NCBI GenBank assembly: GCA_020002185.1
Contig: CM034543.1
Location: 1,472,180-1,536,179 of the forward strand
DNA length: 64,000 nucleotides
DNA from: Paraescarpia echinospica
Lineage: Eukaryota; Annelida; Polychaeta; Sabellida; Siboglinidae
Direction of reading: 5' to 3'
Shown in pieces: positions 1 through 11,153 of the stretch (its first letter is position 1; each line of letters begins with the position of its first letter). Under the pieces are notes generated by a model. It was given only the letters and a program-made list of their open reading frames with translations, had not been told where the DNA came from and searched no databases. Position numbers and translations under genes: made by a program.

Positions 1-725
1 GAAGCAATTTGTATATACTGCAGGTGTGTTTCGGAGCTATTAGATGTCACATGTGGAGTTCCGCAAGGGTCTATTTTAGGTCCACGTTTATTTGTTCTTT
101 ACGTTAATGACATCTGTAACGTATCAACATTAGTAAAATTAATACTTTTTGCTGACGATACGAATACATTTTGTACCGGTAACAATCTGACATAACCATG
201 TGACATGTTAAATAGAGAACTTGCCAAATTGTGCAAATGGTTTGCTGCAAACAAATTATCACTCAACTTGTCCAAAACGAATTATATGTTATTCGGGAAC
301 TGTCCACCAGATTTTGACATTAATCTGTTTGTAAATAACGAATGAATAACCAGAGTATGTGTAACAAAATTTCTGTGAGTATGTATTGATGACCAGCTAA
401 ACTGGAAACATCACATTAATACGGTTAGAACAAAACTGTCGAAAGTAGCAGCAATTATTCACAAAGTAAGTTGTTTAATTAATTAGGATGGAATGTACAT
501 ATTGTATTATTCCCTGTTTTTGCCATATATATATATATATATTAGCTAGTGCATCGAAATATGGGGTAACACCTATGTCTCAAACACCAGGTGTATAACT
601 GTGCTGCTGAAATGAGTAGTTTGTCTGATCTGTAGCGTAAAGCGTTTGGAGCATACCAGCACTCTGTTTAAGCAACTGTGTACTTTAACATTTGTAGACT
701 TAGTTAAATTTAAGACAGACACCTA
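1..725 (+). pseudogene. Decayed non-LTR retrotransposon reverse transcriptase (3' part)
   Basis: Conceptual translation gives CGVPQGSILGP, then LYVNDI, then LFADDT, which are reverse transcriptase fingers/palm motifs including the catalytic FADD box. The C-terminal part continues with recognisable pieces (CIEIWGNTY, then LVKFKT near 715) but is broken by several stops, for example after NNLT near 194 and after NNE near 343. The 5' part of the element lies outside the window. It is a dead LINE copy, probably of the Jockey/CR1/L2 group; the clade is not certain. Confidence 0.8.
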
Positions 726-729
726 AGAA

Positions 730-1258
730 AAACATCCAAATACTTCTAACAAGACATTACATAGTCTAGGCGCTGTATATTGCATTATTTTGTGTTGTAT
801 TAGTACAACAAATAACTATACTGGTTGGGGTGAACCATACATAAGTATTACATTTCTGTTCACCCATTTCCACCAACACTTATTAGTACTTTTTTGTTCA
901 CAACCCCTAAAAATGATGTCATAATTTAATCACAATAGGGCATTGGGCAGCACTGTTCTTCTCTGCTAAACATAAAAGTATAGCATGCATTGCCTTTGAT
1001 AGGGTTGTCAGCACACAGTATTCGACTGTAAATATTGTATGTGACTGGGAATACTAGTGTACATTAGCTGCCTATGGCAAATAGTGGTACAGTAATGATT
1101 TAAAATAGCACAAACAAAAGTAATTATGGAGAAGTAGGTTTTGAAAGTTAGCTGTTCGTGGGACAAGTGAATTGTTATACGGACAAGTGAACTTTTGGTT
1201 CTATTTGTTCGCTGGACAAGTAAATCATTTGACAAATTATGAGCCCTGATATATATAT
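730..1258. other. AT-rich stretch, nothing recognised
   Basis: No coding, RNA or clear repeat signal was seen apart from a short TA run just before 1260. Confidence 0.4.
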
Positions 1259-1266
1259 ATATCCCT

Positions 1267-2146
1267 AGAGGTAGAACTACCCACTAGTCCGCTAGTTCGT
1301 ACACTAGTAAAGATTACGGCGGACTAGTAAACCTGCCTGCCAACTAGTCCGGCTGTCTAGTAAAAGTCAGCATGTTGCATAGCGCCACCATCCGTAGCAC
1401 TGACAAACAAATTCTTTACCTAATGAGGCGACAGTGGAACAGTGCTTTTGATTGGTTGTTGTGCGACATTGAATTCTGAAATGACAGTTGTTTGGTTTAG
1501 TGTATCTGGTAGAGTGGTATGGCTATTGAGTGCAATTGGTGGCCATTTTAAAATGCACAGTTTTCTGATACGGTTTACATCTACATTGCTTTAGGAGTCT
1601 ACGTTTACGCACTATGTATCGTTACTTGACTGGGGTTGCGAAACCAGTAGTAAAACGCAAGCTGGAAAAGTGTGAACGGGACATGTAGTACGACACGCAG
1701 AAACGACAGCGTGGCTACTTGAAGGTTTGGGAGTGCGACCACAGGTGGCTGTCCTACGATGAGGACAAGGGTTTGATGTTCTGCACGTTGTGCAGGACAC
1801 ACAACATGCCTTCTTGACGGGCATGGACAACTTTCGACCAGACTCCCTGTGCGCAATCGAGTTGTGGAGTGCTGGTGGAGAATGGAGGCCAGACACTCAG
1901 TCACTTGGGCCCAGGCCTGACTGACAGTAGTGCCTCCAACGCTGTGTGACACTGACTAACTGGCAGGTAGTGTTAGCACCAGGCCTGGATGACACTGTTT
2001 TTTATAGTTGAAATAAAATTGTTGCGATTTAAATTTGTGTTATGTTTTGATATTTTCAGGACTAGTAAACCTTTTGGTGGACTAGTAAACTTTTGTCTTT
2101 ATTAGTCCTGCTGTCCAGTAAAATAAATGCTGAAGTTCTACCCCTG
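1267..2146 (+). mobile_element. hAT-like DNA transposon remnant with TIRs and 8-bp TSD
   Basis: The left end reads AGAGGTAGAACT (1267) and the right end, read on the minus strand, is CAGGGGTAGAACT (ending at 2146), typical of hAT inverted repeats. The flanks are ATATCCCT (1259-1266) and TTATCCCT (2147-2154), an 8-bp duplication with one mismatch, which is the hAT target size. Short subterminal motifs of the type GGACTAGTAAAC recur near both ends (about 1270-1370 and 2060-2100). Inside lies a broken TTF-type zinc-finger fragment. No transposase core or dimerisation domain was found, so this copy is internally deleted. Confidence 0.65.
1614..1940 (+). pseudogene. TTF-type zinc-finger fragment (ZNF862/hAT-related), broken
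   Basis: From the ATG at 1614 the frame gives a basic N-terminus, an in-frame TAG after about 24 codons, then WLSYDEDKGLMFCTLCR, which matches the TTF-type zinc finger found in ZNF862-like and hAT-derived proteins. The frame then hits TGA near 1816, while the neighbouring frame continues with TGMDNFR, the expected next part of the family, so a frameshift is also present. It sits inside the hAT-like element and is best read as a remnant of its cargo or transposase N-terminus. Confidence 0.6.
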
Positions 2147-2159
2147 TTATCCCTCACAT

Positions 2160-2945
2160 GTTTAATAACTGATTATCAATTTGTTATAATTTATTATTTA
2201 TATATATATAGATACATATTCAGGGACCGATCAGGAAAAAGGCATGCATACAAGTTTGCCCTTCGGGCACATCAGAGATAGAATTATGTGCCTTTTTGAA
2301 ATTTGATATGCCCAAAATATGTTGATTAAAATTGTATTAATTAATCTGCATGATAGTATGATCGCTTAAAGGAAATAAAAATAAGGCATTAGCTAAAATC
2401 CTTTTTCCATGTGTACACAAAGTTTAACATTGTATGTAACATTTGACAACATTAAACAAATACAGAAAAATACATTTGTAGCATAAACTCGATTTTAAGC
2501 CCGTCTGTGAAGCGATTCCTGAGGAAAATGAAATTTTAATGAGCTAGGCGATGCATGCATTCAGAGCATGTTTACAAGGATAACTTTTGGGTCGAAACGA
2601 GCGTCAGAATGAGTTATTGTGCAATATTCTGACGTAATACAAACACTAGTCATCATAGAGGAACAAGCAGTTATCTTACGGTTCCACATGAATCGAATTT
2701 TATTCAAAACAACGAATGCGAACGGGCCTACAAGTCGACTAGGTTTCGTCGAGCTTGGGCTCGTTTTCAGAATAATTATATCAAATGCAACCAACGGGAG
2801 ATAATCTACACCAATAAACATACATAGCAAACATATATTGTATCCAGCTACATAGTAGCGTGTATAATCTCATAATAGCACTAGAATATCGATATATGAA
2901 GGAGTTGTACAATTTATCATAACAACTTAAATCAGTCAGAGAGCT
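2160..2945. other. AT-rich, nothing recognised
   Basis: Short overlapping open frames on both strands at 2560-2830 lack any known motif and look like chance. Confidence 0.35.
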
Positions 2946-2951
2946 TTCGTT

Positions 2952-2992
2952 GGTCCCGCTAGCTCAGTGGGTAGGCGCGTTGGTTACTTGTC
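2952..2992 (+). other. tRNA-like A-box segment, probable SINE head
   Basis: The sequence around TAGCTCAGTGGGTAGGCGCG resembles the D-arm/A-box of a tRNA. No matching anticodon arm or B-box (GGTTCRANNCC) follows, so it is not a working tRNA gene. A truncated tRNA-derived SINE is the simplest reading. Confidence 0.35.
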
Positions 2993-2999
2993 GTTCATT

Positions 3000-3905
3000 T
3001 TACAATCGGGCGAATATGCATATTCGAAAATGTCCGGATGCACACCATAAAATGTGGAATTTCTAATTCATTGAATTTGTTTGATTTTTTTGGCGTGGTG
3101 GACGTGGAAATAGATAGCAGGATGTAATATAACATGAATTTGAGCAATATATGTTTTTATTCCCTTTAAAATAACCTTGTAAATGTGAACATTACATTTC
3201 TTTAATATTAGGCAAGTAATCTTGTTAGTATTGGTTTTAATTCTATTCAGGACTGCCTATGTGACATATTTCTGGATACAAAATATATAACCATCAACAT
3301 CAAAGTGCTCAGAAATATGCAGGTTTATTTCTAAAAATCTGTAACATTACAAAACTAGATAGATGCTCGAAGCACAGGGAGATTCTAACTGAGAAATATG
3401 ATGCAGCAGTTTGTGACATTGAGTGACAACGATTCACATACGAGAGAGCATCAACTAAAAATATTCAAAAGAACTATGTTGATTAAACATAAAAAAACTA
3501 ATTGACACACCGATGAACAGATTTATGGAATAGCCTCACTCAGTCTGTGGTTGAGATTGCATCGGTGCAGTCTTTTGAGAGGAAATTAGGTTATAAGTTG
3601 TGGGAAAATCACCCAATTAAATTACTATTACATGTAAAACTAGAACATAGCATTATCTTTTTTCCAAAGTTTATGATCCAAGGTGACGGGGGCATTTGTA
3701 ATGAATGTACTATTTGTGAGCCTTGGTGACGGAGGCATGATTGATAAACATGCTTTTAAAAATGTTTATTTTTAATTTATAATGTACTCCAATTGTAATA
3801 TTTAGCAAACATACATCAAAAACATGCATAGAGTGTAGACGTATGGATGGATTTTATTTTGTATAGATATGAATGGATTGCACTTTGTTTGAAAGTTGAA
3901 AACGG
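3000..3905. other. AT-rich, nothing recognised
   Basis: No gene or repeat family identified. Two short near-copies of a GTGACGG(G/A)GGCAT word occur about 3683 and 3727. Confidence 0.3.
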
Positions 3906-4005
3906 GCGATAATATGGTGTCGGCAAACAACGCTGTTCACGGTGCTCGACTAAAGCTTATAAACAATGTCAATGACAGGCAAAGGGTAGGGAAAGCACGA
4001 GGGTA

Positions 4006-7000
4006 TTGATTAGAAATTTCTCCATTCTTCTATGCATCATGCTCTCAGGAGATGTTCAACTAAATCCAGGCCCCTCTAAATGTCACTCATGTAAGAAATC
4101 ACTAAGGTCTAATGCACTCATCCTAACTTGTAATGATTGTAATAAATCCACACACATCAAATGCGCCAGGATATCCAGACAAGAATTTAACAACACTTAC
4201 AGAAACCAAAATGTACCATGGCACTGTTCAAATTGCTCAGCACCGTGTGGCATTTGCCATGGAGATGTCCTAAATGACCATAAAGCAATTCAGTGCGACC
4301 ACTGCCTAAACTGGATCCACTCACAATGCTGTGCAATAGATGACAATGAATACAAACGATTAATAAATTCCTCATGTTCGTGGGCCTGCCCCGAATGCAA
4401 CAACTTCAACTTCACAAATTCTTTCTTCAGAGATACAGAAATCCCAACGGCAAATCCCTTTTATCCACTGGACAGTAACTGTCATAACCTAAACGAAACC
4501 ACCAACAACAATACAACTAATAGCAAGAAAGCATATAGACCAAAAAAGAGACCAAACTTCAGATGCATCCTCATAAACTGCCAAAGCGTTAAAAAGAAAG
4601 CCTCAGACATCGAAGCACTAAACAATCTGCATAACCCAGACATCATCTGTGGCACTGAATCATGGTTAGATCCCTCAATAAAAAATGGAGAAATATTCCC
4701 AAGCAACTTTAACGTCTTTAGAAAGGACAGAGAAACAGACACTACTGGAGGGGGGGTATTTCAAATATCAAAAGATGACCTCATAACAAGCCACCTACCA
4801 GACCTAGACACTAACAGTGAGAGCATTTGGACTGAAACCCAGATAACAGGAATGAAACCAATAATCATGTGTACCCTCTATCGTCCCCCAAATGACTCTC
4901 ATGGAACTCAAATCGAAGAACTAGACCTAGCCCTTTCTAAATTAGGTAACAAGATCAACACACATAATGTCATCATTACTGGCGATTTCAACCTCCCTAA
5001 CATCAATTGGGAAATTCACCAAGTCACAACTAACAATGGATACAGTACAGCTGCTGCCAATAAATTACTCTCTCTTACAGAGGAACATGGTCTGATCCAA
5101 CATGTCAAGGAACCCACGCACAGACAGGGAAATGCCAACAATATTTTAGATCTTGTCTTCACCAATAGACCTGGGTTAATAAAGAAGATAAATGTAGTAG
5201 ACGGAATAGCAGACCATAGCACAGTCATTATTGATGTAAACATTTCGCCCAAACGCAAACATCGTCCAAAACGTAAAGTCTTCATTAGAAATAAAGCCGA
5301 CAATATTAACATCCAGAAATCTCTTGAAAACTTTACACATGAATACTTCTCTCAAAACCAAAACATGACTGTCAATGACAAGTGGAATCTTGTTTCCACG
5401 AAAATCATCAACATTATGAACCAATATGTACCGCACCGACTTACTACTTCAAGACACAATCTTCCCTGGTTCAATAAAGATTTAAAGAAAATGTGCAAAA
5501 TAAAGAAACAGCTATATAACAAAGCAAAAAGAACTAGAAATCCAGAAGACTGGAAAGAATTCTGTGACATCAGGAGAAACATGCATAAACACCTTCGTTC
5601 TGCTAGACTATCCTACATAAGTCAATTCCTGACAACAACAATAACAGAGAAACCTAAATCATTTTGGAGCTTCATTTCTAAACTTAGACAGGATAACCAG
5701 GGTATTGGGGACCTTAACATTGCTGGTAACATCATTAGCGACGACAAACATAAAGCAGAAGCCTTAAACAATCAGTTCCAAAGTGTCTTCACACACGAAG
5801 GAAATTCCACCCTACCAGATATGGCCAGAAGTCCACATGGAGAAATCCCCAAACTAACAATTACACTTAAAGGAGTACTTGATCAACTTTCCAAAATTAA
5901 CATTTCTAAATCGCAAGGACCAGATGGCATTCCACCATGGTTCTTAAACAGATATGCCTCTCATCTAGCACCAGTAATACATGACATTTTCCAATCATCT
6001 GTTGACTCTGGACAAGTCCCCAATGCCTGGAAAGAAGCCAATGTAACAGCAATTTTTAAGAAAGGAAGTAGAGCAGAAACATCTAACTACAGACCAATAT
6101 CCTTAACACCTGTGGTTTCTAAACTTCTTGAACACATCATACATAGTCACATTATGAAACATCTTGAACAGCACCACATTCTAACTGACCACCAACATGG
6201 CTTCCGTGCCAAAAGATCAACTGAAACACAATTAATTCAAACAATCCATGACATAAGCAAATCACTTGATGAGAAGAAATCTGTAGACATGGCCATCCTT
6301 GACTTCACCAAAGCATTCGATAAAGTTCCACATAAAAGATTAATCCACAAACTCAAACACTATGGCATCACAGGCCCAATATCATCATGGATAAATAGCT
6401 TCCTTACAGGAAGAACTCAACAGGTCGTTATAAATGGATCTAAGTCAACATCAACTCAAGTCATTTCTGGGGTACCACAGGGCACAGTACTGGGGCCCCT
6501 ACTTTTCCTACTTTACATAAATGACCTGCCAGACAATCTTTCCTCAACTGTTCGCCTTTTTGCAGACGACTGCCTGTTATATTCACCGATTAAAACTGAC
6601 CAAGACACATCTGTCCTCCAAAACGATCTGCTCAAACTTGAGAAATGGCAACACACGTGGCTTATGAAATTCAACCCCACTAAATGTTATACAATGACAA
6701 TAGCCTCAAGAAAACCGACACCAAATCTCTACACATTCTGCGGACAACAACTTAAATCTGTTGAATCACACTGTTATCTTGGCATACATATATCAAATAC
6801 ATTAAATTGGACAATACAAAGCAACTCGGTCACAAAAAAAGCACAACAGACATTGGGAATGATTAGAAGAAATTTAAATAAATGCCCAACCCAAATCAAG
6901 TCCATAGCCTACACAACCCTTGTCCGCCCCATACTTGAATATGCGTCAGCATCATGGGATCCACATTGCCTAAGAAATATCAAACTCATAGAAAGAACCC

Positions 7001-7365
7001 AGAGACAAGCCGCCAGATTTTGTAAGAACAACTATTCTAGAGAGCCTGGAACGGTAACACAACTCCTTAAAGATCTCCAGTGGGACACCCTCCAATCACG
7101 AAGAAAAACCCAAAGACTTAGCATATTATATAAAATGGAACATAACCTCATAGATATCCCACTAGATCAATACACCAAACGCAACACCAGATGCTCACGT
7201 AAACATAATAAACAGTTAGTACAAATCAGGCACTCGACAAACATATTTGGAAACAGCTTTTTCCCAGTCACAATAAAAGAGTGGAATTCTCTACCTCCAA
7301 GCATTGTATCAAGTACGTCACTGAATTCATTCCAGATTAGCCTAGCCCAACATGTAAAAAATTAA
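4006..7365 (+). CDS. CR1-type retrotransposon polyprotein: 2A-like peptide, PHD-like fingers, endonuclease, reverse transcriptase
   Basis: The open frame is uninterrupted from an in-frame TGA at 3973; the first in-frame ATG is 4039. Residues are numbered from codon 4006. A hydrophobic stretch leads into GDVQLNPGP (15-23), a 2A-like ribosome-skipping motif. Two Cys/His zinc fingers follow (about 26-77 and 80-131), the second PHD-like (CGICHGD, then WACPEC). The APE-type endonuclease runs from about 185 (FRCILINCQS, GTESWLD, ITGDFNLP, ADHSTV near 403). The reverse transcriptase shows SQGPDGIPPWF (about 635), NYRPIS (695), DFTKAFD (766), VPQGT (823) and the catalytic FADD (852). The C-terminal domain extends to 1119. 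Family knowledge: the endonuclease nicks target DNA and RT primes on it. All catalytic motifs seem intact, so the copy may be active or recently so. The genuine start is uncertain. Confidence 0.9.
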   Translation: MIRNFSILLCIMLSGDVQLNPGPSKCHSCKKSLRSNALILTCNDCNKSTHIKCARISRQEFNNTYRNQNVPWHCSNCSAPCGICHGDVLNDHKAIQCDHCLNWIHSQCCAIDDNEYKRLINSSCSWACPECNNFNFTNSFFRDTEIPTANPFYPLDSNCHNLNETTNNNTTNSKKAYRPKKRPNFRCILINCQSVKKKASDIEALNNLHNPDIICGTESWLDPSIKNGEIFPSNFNVFRKDRETDTTGGGVFQISKDDLITSHLPDLDTNSESIWTETQITGMKPIIMCTLYRPPNDSHGTQIEELDLALSKLGNKINTHNVIITGDFNLPNINWEIHQVTTNNGYSTAAANKLLSLTEEHGLIQHVKEPTHRQGNANNILDLVFTNRPGLIKKINVVDGIADHSTVIIDVNISPKRKHRPKRKVFIRNKADNINIQKSLENFTHEYFSQNQNMTVNDKWNLVSTKIINIMNQYVPHRLTTSRHNLPWFNKDLKKMCKIKKQLYNKAKRTRNPEDWKEFCDIRRNMHKHLRSARLSYISQFLTTTITEKPKSFWSFISKLRQDNQGIGDLNIAGNIISDDKHKAEALNNQFQSVFTHEGNSTLPDMARSPHGEIPKLTITLKGVLDQLSKINISKSQGPDGIPPWFLNRYASHLAPVIHDIFQSSVDSGQVPNAWKEANVTAIFKKGSRAETSNYRPISLTPVVSKLLEHIIHSHIMKHLEQHHILTDHQHGFRAKRSTETQLIQTIHDISKSLDEKKSVDMAILDFTKAFDKVPHKRLIHKLKHYGITGPISSWINSFLTGRTQQVVINGSKSTSTQVISGVPQGTVLGPLLFLLYINDLPDNLSSTVRLFADDCLLYSPIKTDQDTSVLQNDLLKLEKWQHTWLMKFNPTKCYTMTIASRKPTPNLYTFCGQQLKSVESHCYLGIHISNTLNWTIQSNSVTKKAQQTLGMIRRNLNKCPTQIKSIAYTTLVRPILEYASASWDPHCLRNIKLIERTQRQAARFCKNNYSREPGTVTQLLKDLQWDTLQSRRKTQRLSILYKMEHNLIDIPLDQYTKRNTRCSRKHNKQLVQIRHSTNIFGNSFFPVTIKEWNSLPPSIVSSTSLNSFQISLAQHVKN
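4048..4074 (+). other. 2A-like translational recoding motif
   Basis: The codons read GDVQLNPGP, matching the D(V/I)ExNPGP consensus except Q for E. A hydrophobic run (FSILLCIML) precedes it. Known 2A sequences make the ribosome skip the Gly-Pro bond, and 2A-like sequences are reported at the N-terminus of APE-type non-LTR elements, for example in sea urchin. Activity of this variant is inferred, not shown. Confidence 0.75.
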
Positions 7366-7445
7366 TCCATAAGAGCCACCATGCGCACTGGCGTGATGTG
7401 TCCATAGGACATTTTGCCAGTCAAAATACAGATACAGATACAGAT

Positions 7446-9535
7446 AGACTGTTATCAGTGTCCAGTCATCAATGTAAGATGTGATTTAAATAACTCCATT
7501 CAGGCAATTGTTCTGTTTGTTGTCTTCGCGGCCGTTGTCTGTGTTCGGGTGCTGACTGGTGCAAACTGGAGCAATATTTGGGCCTAAAAATGCGTTAAAG
7601 GCTAAGACGCAATTTTGTATAGTGTAAATATGCCTGGGATGATGTACAATGAATTAATTATTTTGTCAAATTTAGGCAAAACTATAGTCAATAACGGCAA
7701 AATCGAGGTGGGTCTGGATTCTACACAAGTGCCCCTCAATTTTCTCAGATTTCTCAGACACGTTTTTGTATGCGTCTTTTGGGCATATGCGGCATTCCAA
7801 GGGAATCCCTGCATATTTTTATACTTAGCACAACAGATGTAAGCAGACTGTGTCTTAGGTTTGTCGATACAATTTCGACCGAGTCTGTACGATGTCGCAG
7901 ATGATATTATTAGACCTTTGCTTTGTGGTCGATGTGTTAGTAAATAAGTAAAACTATAAAATAAAATTGAAACAAATATGCTTACAAACATTGTTTAAAT
8001 AGTTTTGCACAAGTAGCCCTGCTGATTTTTTGACAACTATCGTTACAACCGTAGATCAATCACCAATATACTATATACTAATTATCGATTGTAAAATTTA
8101 CTATCGATGGTATATATGCTATCACCACATCTATTATTGTGAACTTGTGAAGCATCAATAATTTTAGGCAGAGCAGTCCAAAGAATGCAAGTATAGGTCA
8201 CATAAGTCATAAATATTGAACTATACTGACCAGCATAAACTTACTAAGACAAGTCAGACTTATGTCGACAATTTTATGTCTTAAACTAAGTCTAACTTAG
8301 ACAGACTAAGTTAGTTAGCGTGGAAAACTGCACTGTCAGTTCAGTGTAAACACTGATTTTCAGTGACCAACCGCTAGTTTACAAATGACACATTGCCGCA
8401 TTGCTACGGAATTGCGCGTTGCACGATCTTGGATCTTGCAACGACATAACTGTATTGTAATAAGGCGTTCCCACTCCTATCCGTATGTTAATTAGTGACA
8501 ACATCGCATATTATCGCTCACTGGAATGTCCTTTTCCGGGTTCTTTCGTTGACATTCCAAACTACCGATACAATTACATACACTACACGGATACGTTAGA
8601 TACTATTTCTACAGTATGCTTAAATTAATACGTACCCGTAGGCGTGGTGCGTTGCTACATTAAAAAGTTCATGATTTAAACAAATTATATTCGGCCACCC
8701 GGTGAATTCTGTCCGAACTTGGTCATACCGTCTCCGATTGAGCCTAGAGGGCAGCACCTTTACCAACATTTCTTTTAATAAGATTTAACAAGAATTGAAC
8801 ATTTTGTATTGGCATAGTGTCACTTAATCGACCCTCGCCTGGCTGCTTGACTTCGCCAGGAAGATAGTCTGGCACAGAATCGCGTTTTGACTGCTCACTG
8901 CCAGTTAGCACATCTACCCCCCGGAAATGGCGGAATGTGTATGTATTATGTATGTTTTCGATAATGAAATGAAATTACGAAATAGTGCCCGAAATAATAT
9001 TATACAAAATAAAATGAATCTTAAACTAAATTAACACAAACAAAAGTTTCGAGTATTCTGTGAGATTCGAACCAAGTCCAAGGGCCCTAAAAATAGCAGC
9101 TCGACACGCTACCAATTTAATCACCAAGATCAGCACGTTTTATTTTTACTTTGGCGACTACACATGTTAGTTAGCAGTCCGACCGTTGCGCGAGACATCG
9201 ATTACACTTTGTTTAGTTAAAACCTGTCCTTGTTTGGTATTTATATCATGCTTATTCACACTTAGTCTCGAGCATAAGCAAAGAAATCAATACGGAATCT
9301 TCGACATGCAGCTACGAGAGCTGCCACCTAGTGAATATGCAAGTGATTAAAAGGCATCAAACTACGAAACAAGTTTATTGTCGGCTTATTTTGTGTGTGA
9401 CATGTTTCAATAAAAGTTCAATGTTGAATAGTTGTTATAGTATATTATTATATCTTATAAAAGTGTATCCTTAGTTAATTTGTTATTTCATAGTTGGCCT
9501 GAGAGCCAATCATCGTCTCTACCCGAATGTGGGGT
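7446..9535. other. Non-coding, nothing recognised
   Basis: AT-rich DNA with short chance ORFs near 7600-7990. A small CTAAGT/ACTTAG palindrome-rich patch lies about 8270-8320. No gene motif found. Confidence 0.3.
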
Positions 9536-9540
9536 AAAGC

Positions 9541-9600
9541 CTCCTACTGGTAACATTGGCTGGTAAGCCCCCTACTGGTAACATTGGCTGGTAAGACCAC
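9541..9600 (+). repeat. Short tandem duplication (about 33 bp, 2 copies)
   Basis: CCTACTGGTAACATTGGCTG followed by GTAAG appears twice in direct succession. Confidence 0.6.
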
Positions 9601-9601
9601 A

Positions 9602-10456
9602 TTTAAAATAAATTTACATTATAACGTTTCCTTCATTTTCTGCAAAATTTGTCTTACGATTTTCTTGAAAATTTCACAGCATATTTAACCTCCATTGACA
9701 CAAATGCTGTGGAAAACTCGCGAAGTCCTCATACCTCATTTTTTAGAAAAATCCACCCAAACATGACACCCCTCAATCTGGTGCCGGATTTTAAAATATT
9801 TGTGCGTTCTGCAAAATAGCCACTGTGCGAATACGCGAGCGACTAGAGTATATTTATTGTTATCTCGTGAAAGATCTAACGCAGTAGTACATTCAGTATT
9901 CACTGGACTAACATGTACCACGTCAAAGTGCTCGAAAAAATTCACACATCACACCAAAACGGTATTTTCAAGGGCACTCTTTCGGTCAGTAATGGCGGAC
10001 GAATCCTTAATGTGGTCTTACCCCAATAATCCAGGCCCTAGTGATGGGCCAAGCGAATGCTGTCACCTCATGGCGCTGGATAATCGAGGCTAGCATTGGT
10101 AGGGATGTCATTGAAAATTTCAAATTGCAGATATATGTTGTTTTATATTTTATAATATGGCGGAACCCGGGAGAAAGTGAAAACAATATCAAAATATGTA
10201 AAGTACTTTTCTAGATATAAATTTTTGAAGATGTAAAATTTAACAAATAAGTTCGGAGTTCCGCAGCCGCAAAGCATAATGGGTAATGTCGTAAGTAAAT
10301 CGACATAAACAACTCACACGTGCCTGCTAAAATGATACAGAAGTTCCAGTTTGTTGTCTTGTTTCTTGCTTTCCGTAAGTATTTCGCGCTTTTCGTGATA
10401 GTCGCCGATAAGATCGATATTAACGAGTTTCATTTATGGAACAAAGATAAAATTCA
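9602..10456. other. Nothing recognised
   Basis: Short unmatched ORFs on both strands (about 9740-10190 and 10320-10520); no family resemblance seen. Confidence 0.3.
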
Positions 10457-10707
10457 ACTAGTAGCCCGAAGCAGCAGAAGGTCATCGATGTACTGCAGGA
10501 CGACACCGCCGTCAGGGAGCTGAGGGAAATGTTATTCCCCACGTCGTTGGTGGAGCGCCTTGACGCAATCATCGTACGTCTTGAAGACTACAGACAGACA
10601 CAGAGGCGAGAGACGTACGTATTTCTGAACTAGAAACAAGGGTGATTTCCACGGAGGAAGAGATCGACCGCTACGGCCAATATAGTGGAGCAGATATGTG
10701 TAAATAA
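10457..10707 (+). pseudogene. Fragment of a LINE ORF1-like coiled-coil protein, frameshifted
   Basis: One frame gives QQKVIDVLQDDTAVRELREM and continues to a TAG at about 10631. The adjacent frame then continues with ISELETRVISTEEEI and DRYGQYS. This resembles the coiled-coil end of LINE ORF1 proteins, where an LEQYSRRN-like motif follows a heptad helix. The break at about 10615-10630 marks it as dead. Assignment rests on pattern only. Confidence 0.4.
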
Positions 10708-10709
10708 CA

Positions 10710-11150
10710 AGAGGAATTGTGGGTTTTGTGGTAAAAGCACCAAAATTGGTGTGTATGATGTTAAGGGGGTATTACATTATTTAAGATATAGTGCCAAGCT
10801 GAATTGTTTCCGTGACGCCCGTAACATGGGAAAATCCCAAATGGCCGCCGCCCGAATCTAAATATCTATTAATTGTCCTATCTTCGTGAATAGCAACATA
10901 AATAAAGTGTCTTTTTATATGTTTTCAGACATGCCGAATCCAATGGCGTCACCAGTTCATTGAAAAAATGCAACTATTTTAAGATAGGGCACAGGTTAAT
11001 GGTAAAATTCAAGATGGCGGCCACCTGAATTGTGAATATCTACCAGATGTCATATCTTCCCAACTAGTTGACATAAAACCATGGTTGGAGTGTCCTTGTA
11101 TATTTTGTTCTGACAAAACAAACTGTTCTGTACATGTCATATCGAAACAA
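10710..11150. other. Nothing recognised
   Basis: No coding or RNA signal seen. Two similar phrases of the type AAATGGCCGCC / AAGATGGCGGCC occur near 10840 and 11010. Confidence 0.3.
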
Positions 11151-11153
11151 CAC

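Larger units (their letters stand above)
3914..7445 (+). mobile_element. CR1-type non-LTR retrotransposon, near full length
   Basis: It contains one long ORF (4006-7365) with zinc fingers, APE-type endonuclease and reverse transcriptase. The short 3' UTR ends in a small ACAGAT tandem repeat (about 7425-7445), the kind of tail used by CR1/L2 elements instead of poly(A). The 5' edge is set at an ATG (3914) that opens a 31-codon frame ending at TGA 4007-4009, one base out of phase with the main ORF. I see no clear target duplication. The undamaged ORF implies a young copy. Confidence 0.8.

Noticed and set aside
2952..2992. Possible tRNA gene
   Set aside because: Only an A-box-like half is present, with no B-box or cloverleaf.
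4048..4074. 2A motif as a sign of a picornavirus-like insert
   Set aside because: All downstream domains are those of a CR1-type retrotransposon; 2A-like motifs are known in such elements.
4187..5582. Minus-strand ORFs within the CR1 element
   Set aside because: Antisense shadows of the retrotransposon ORF.
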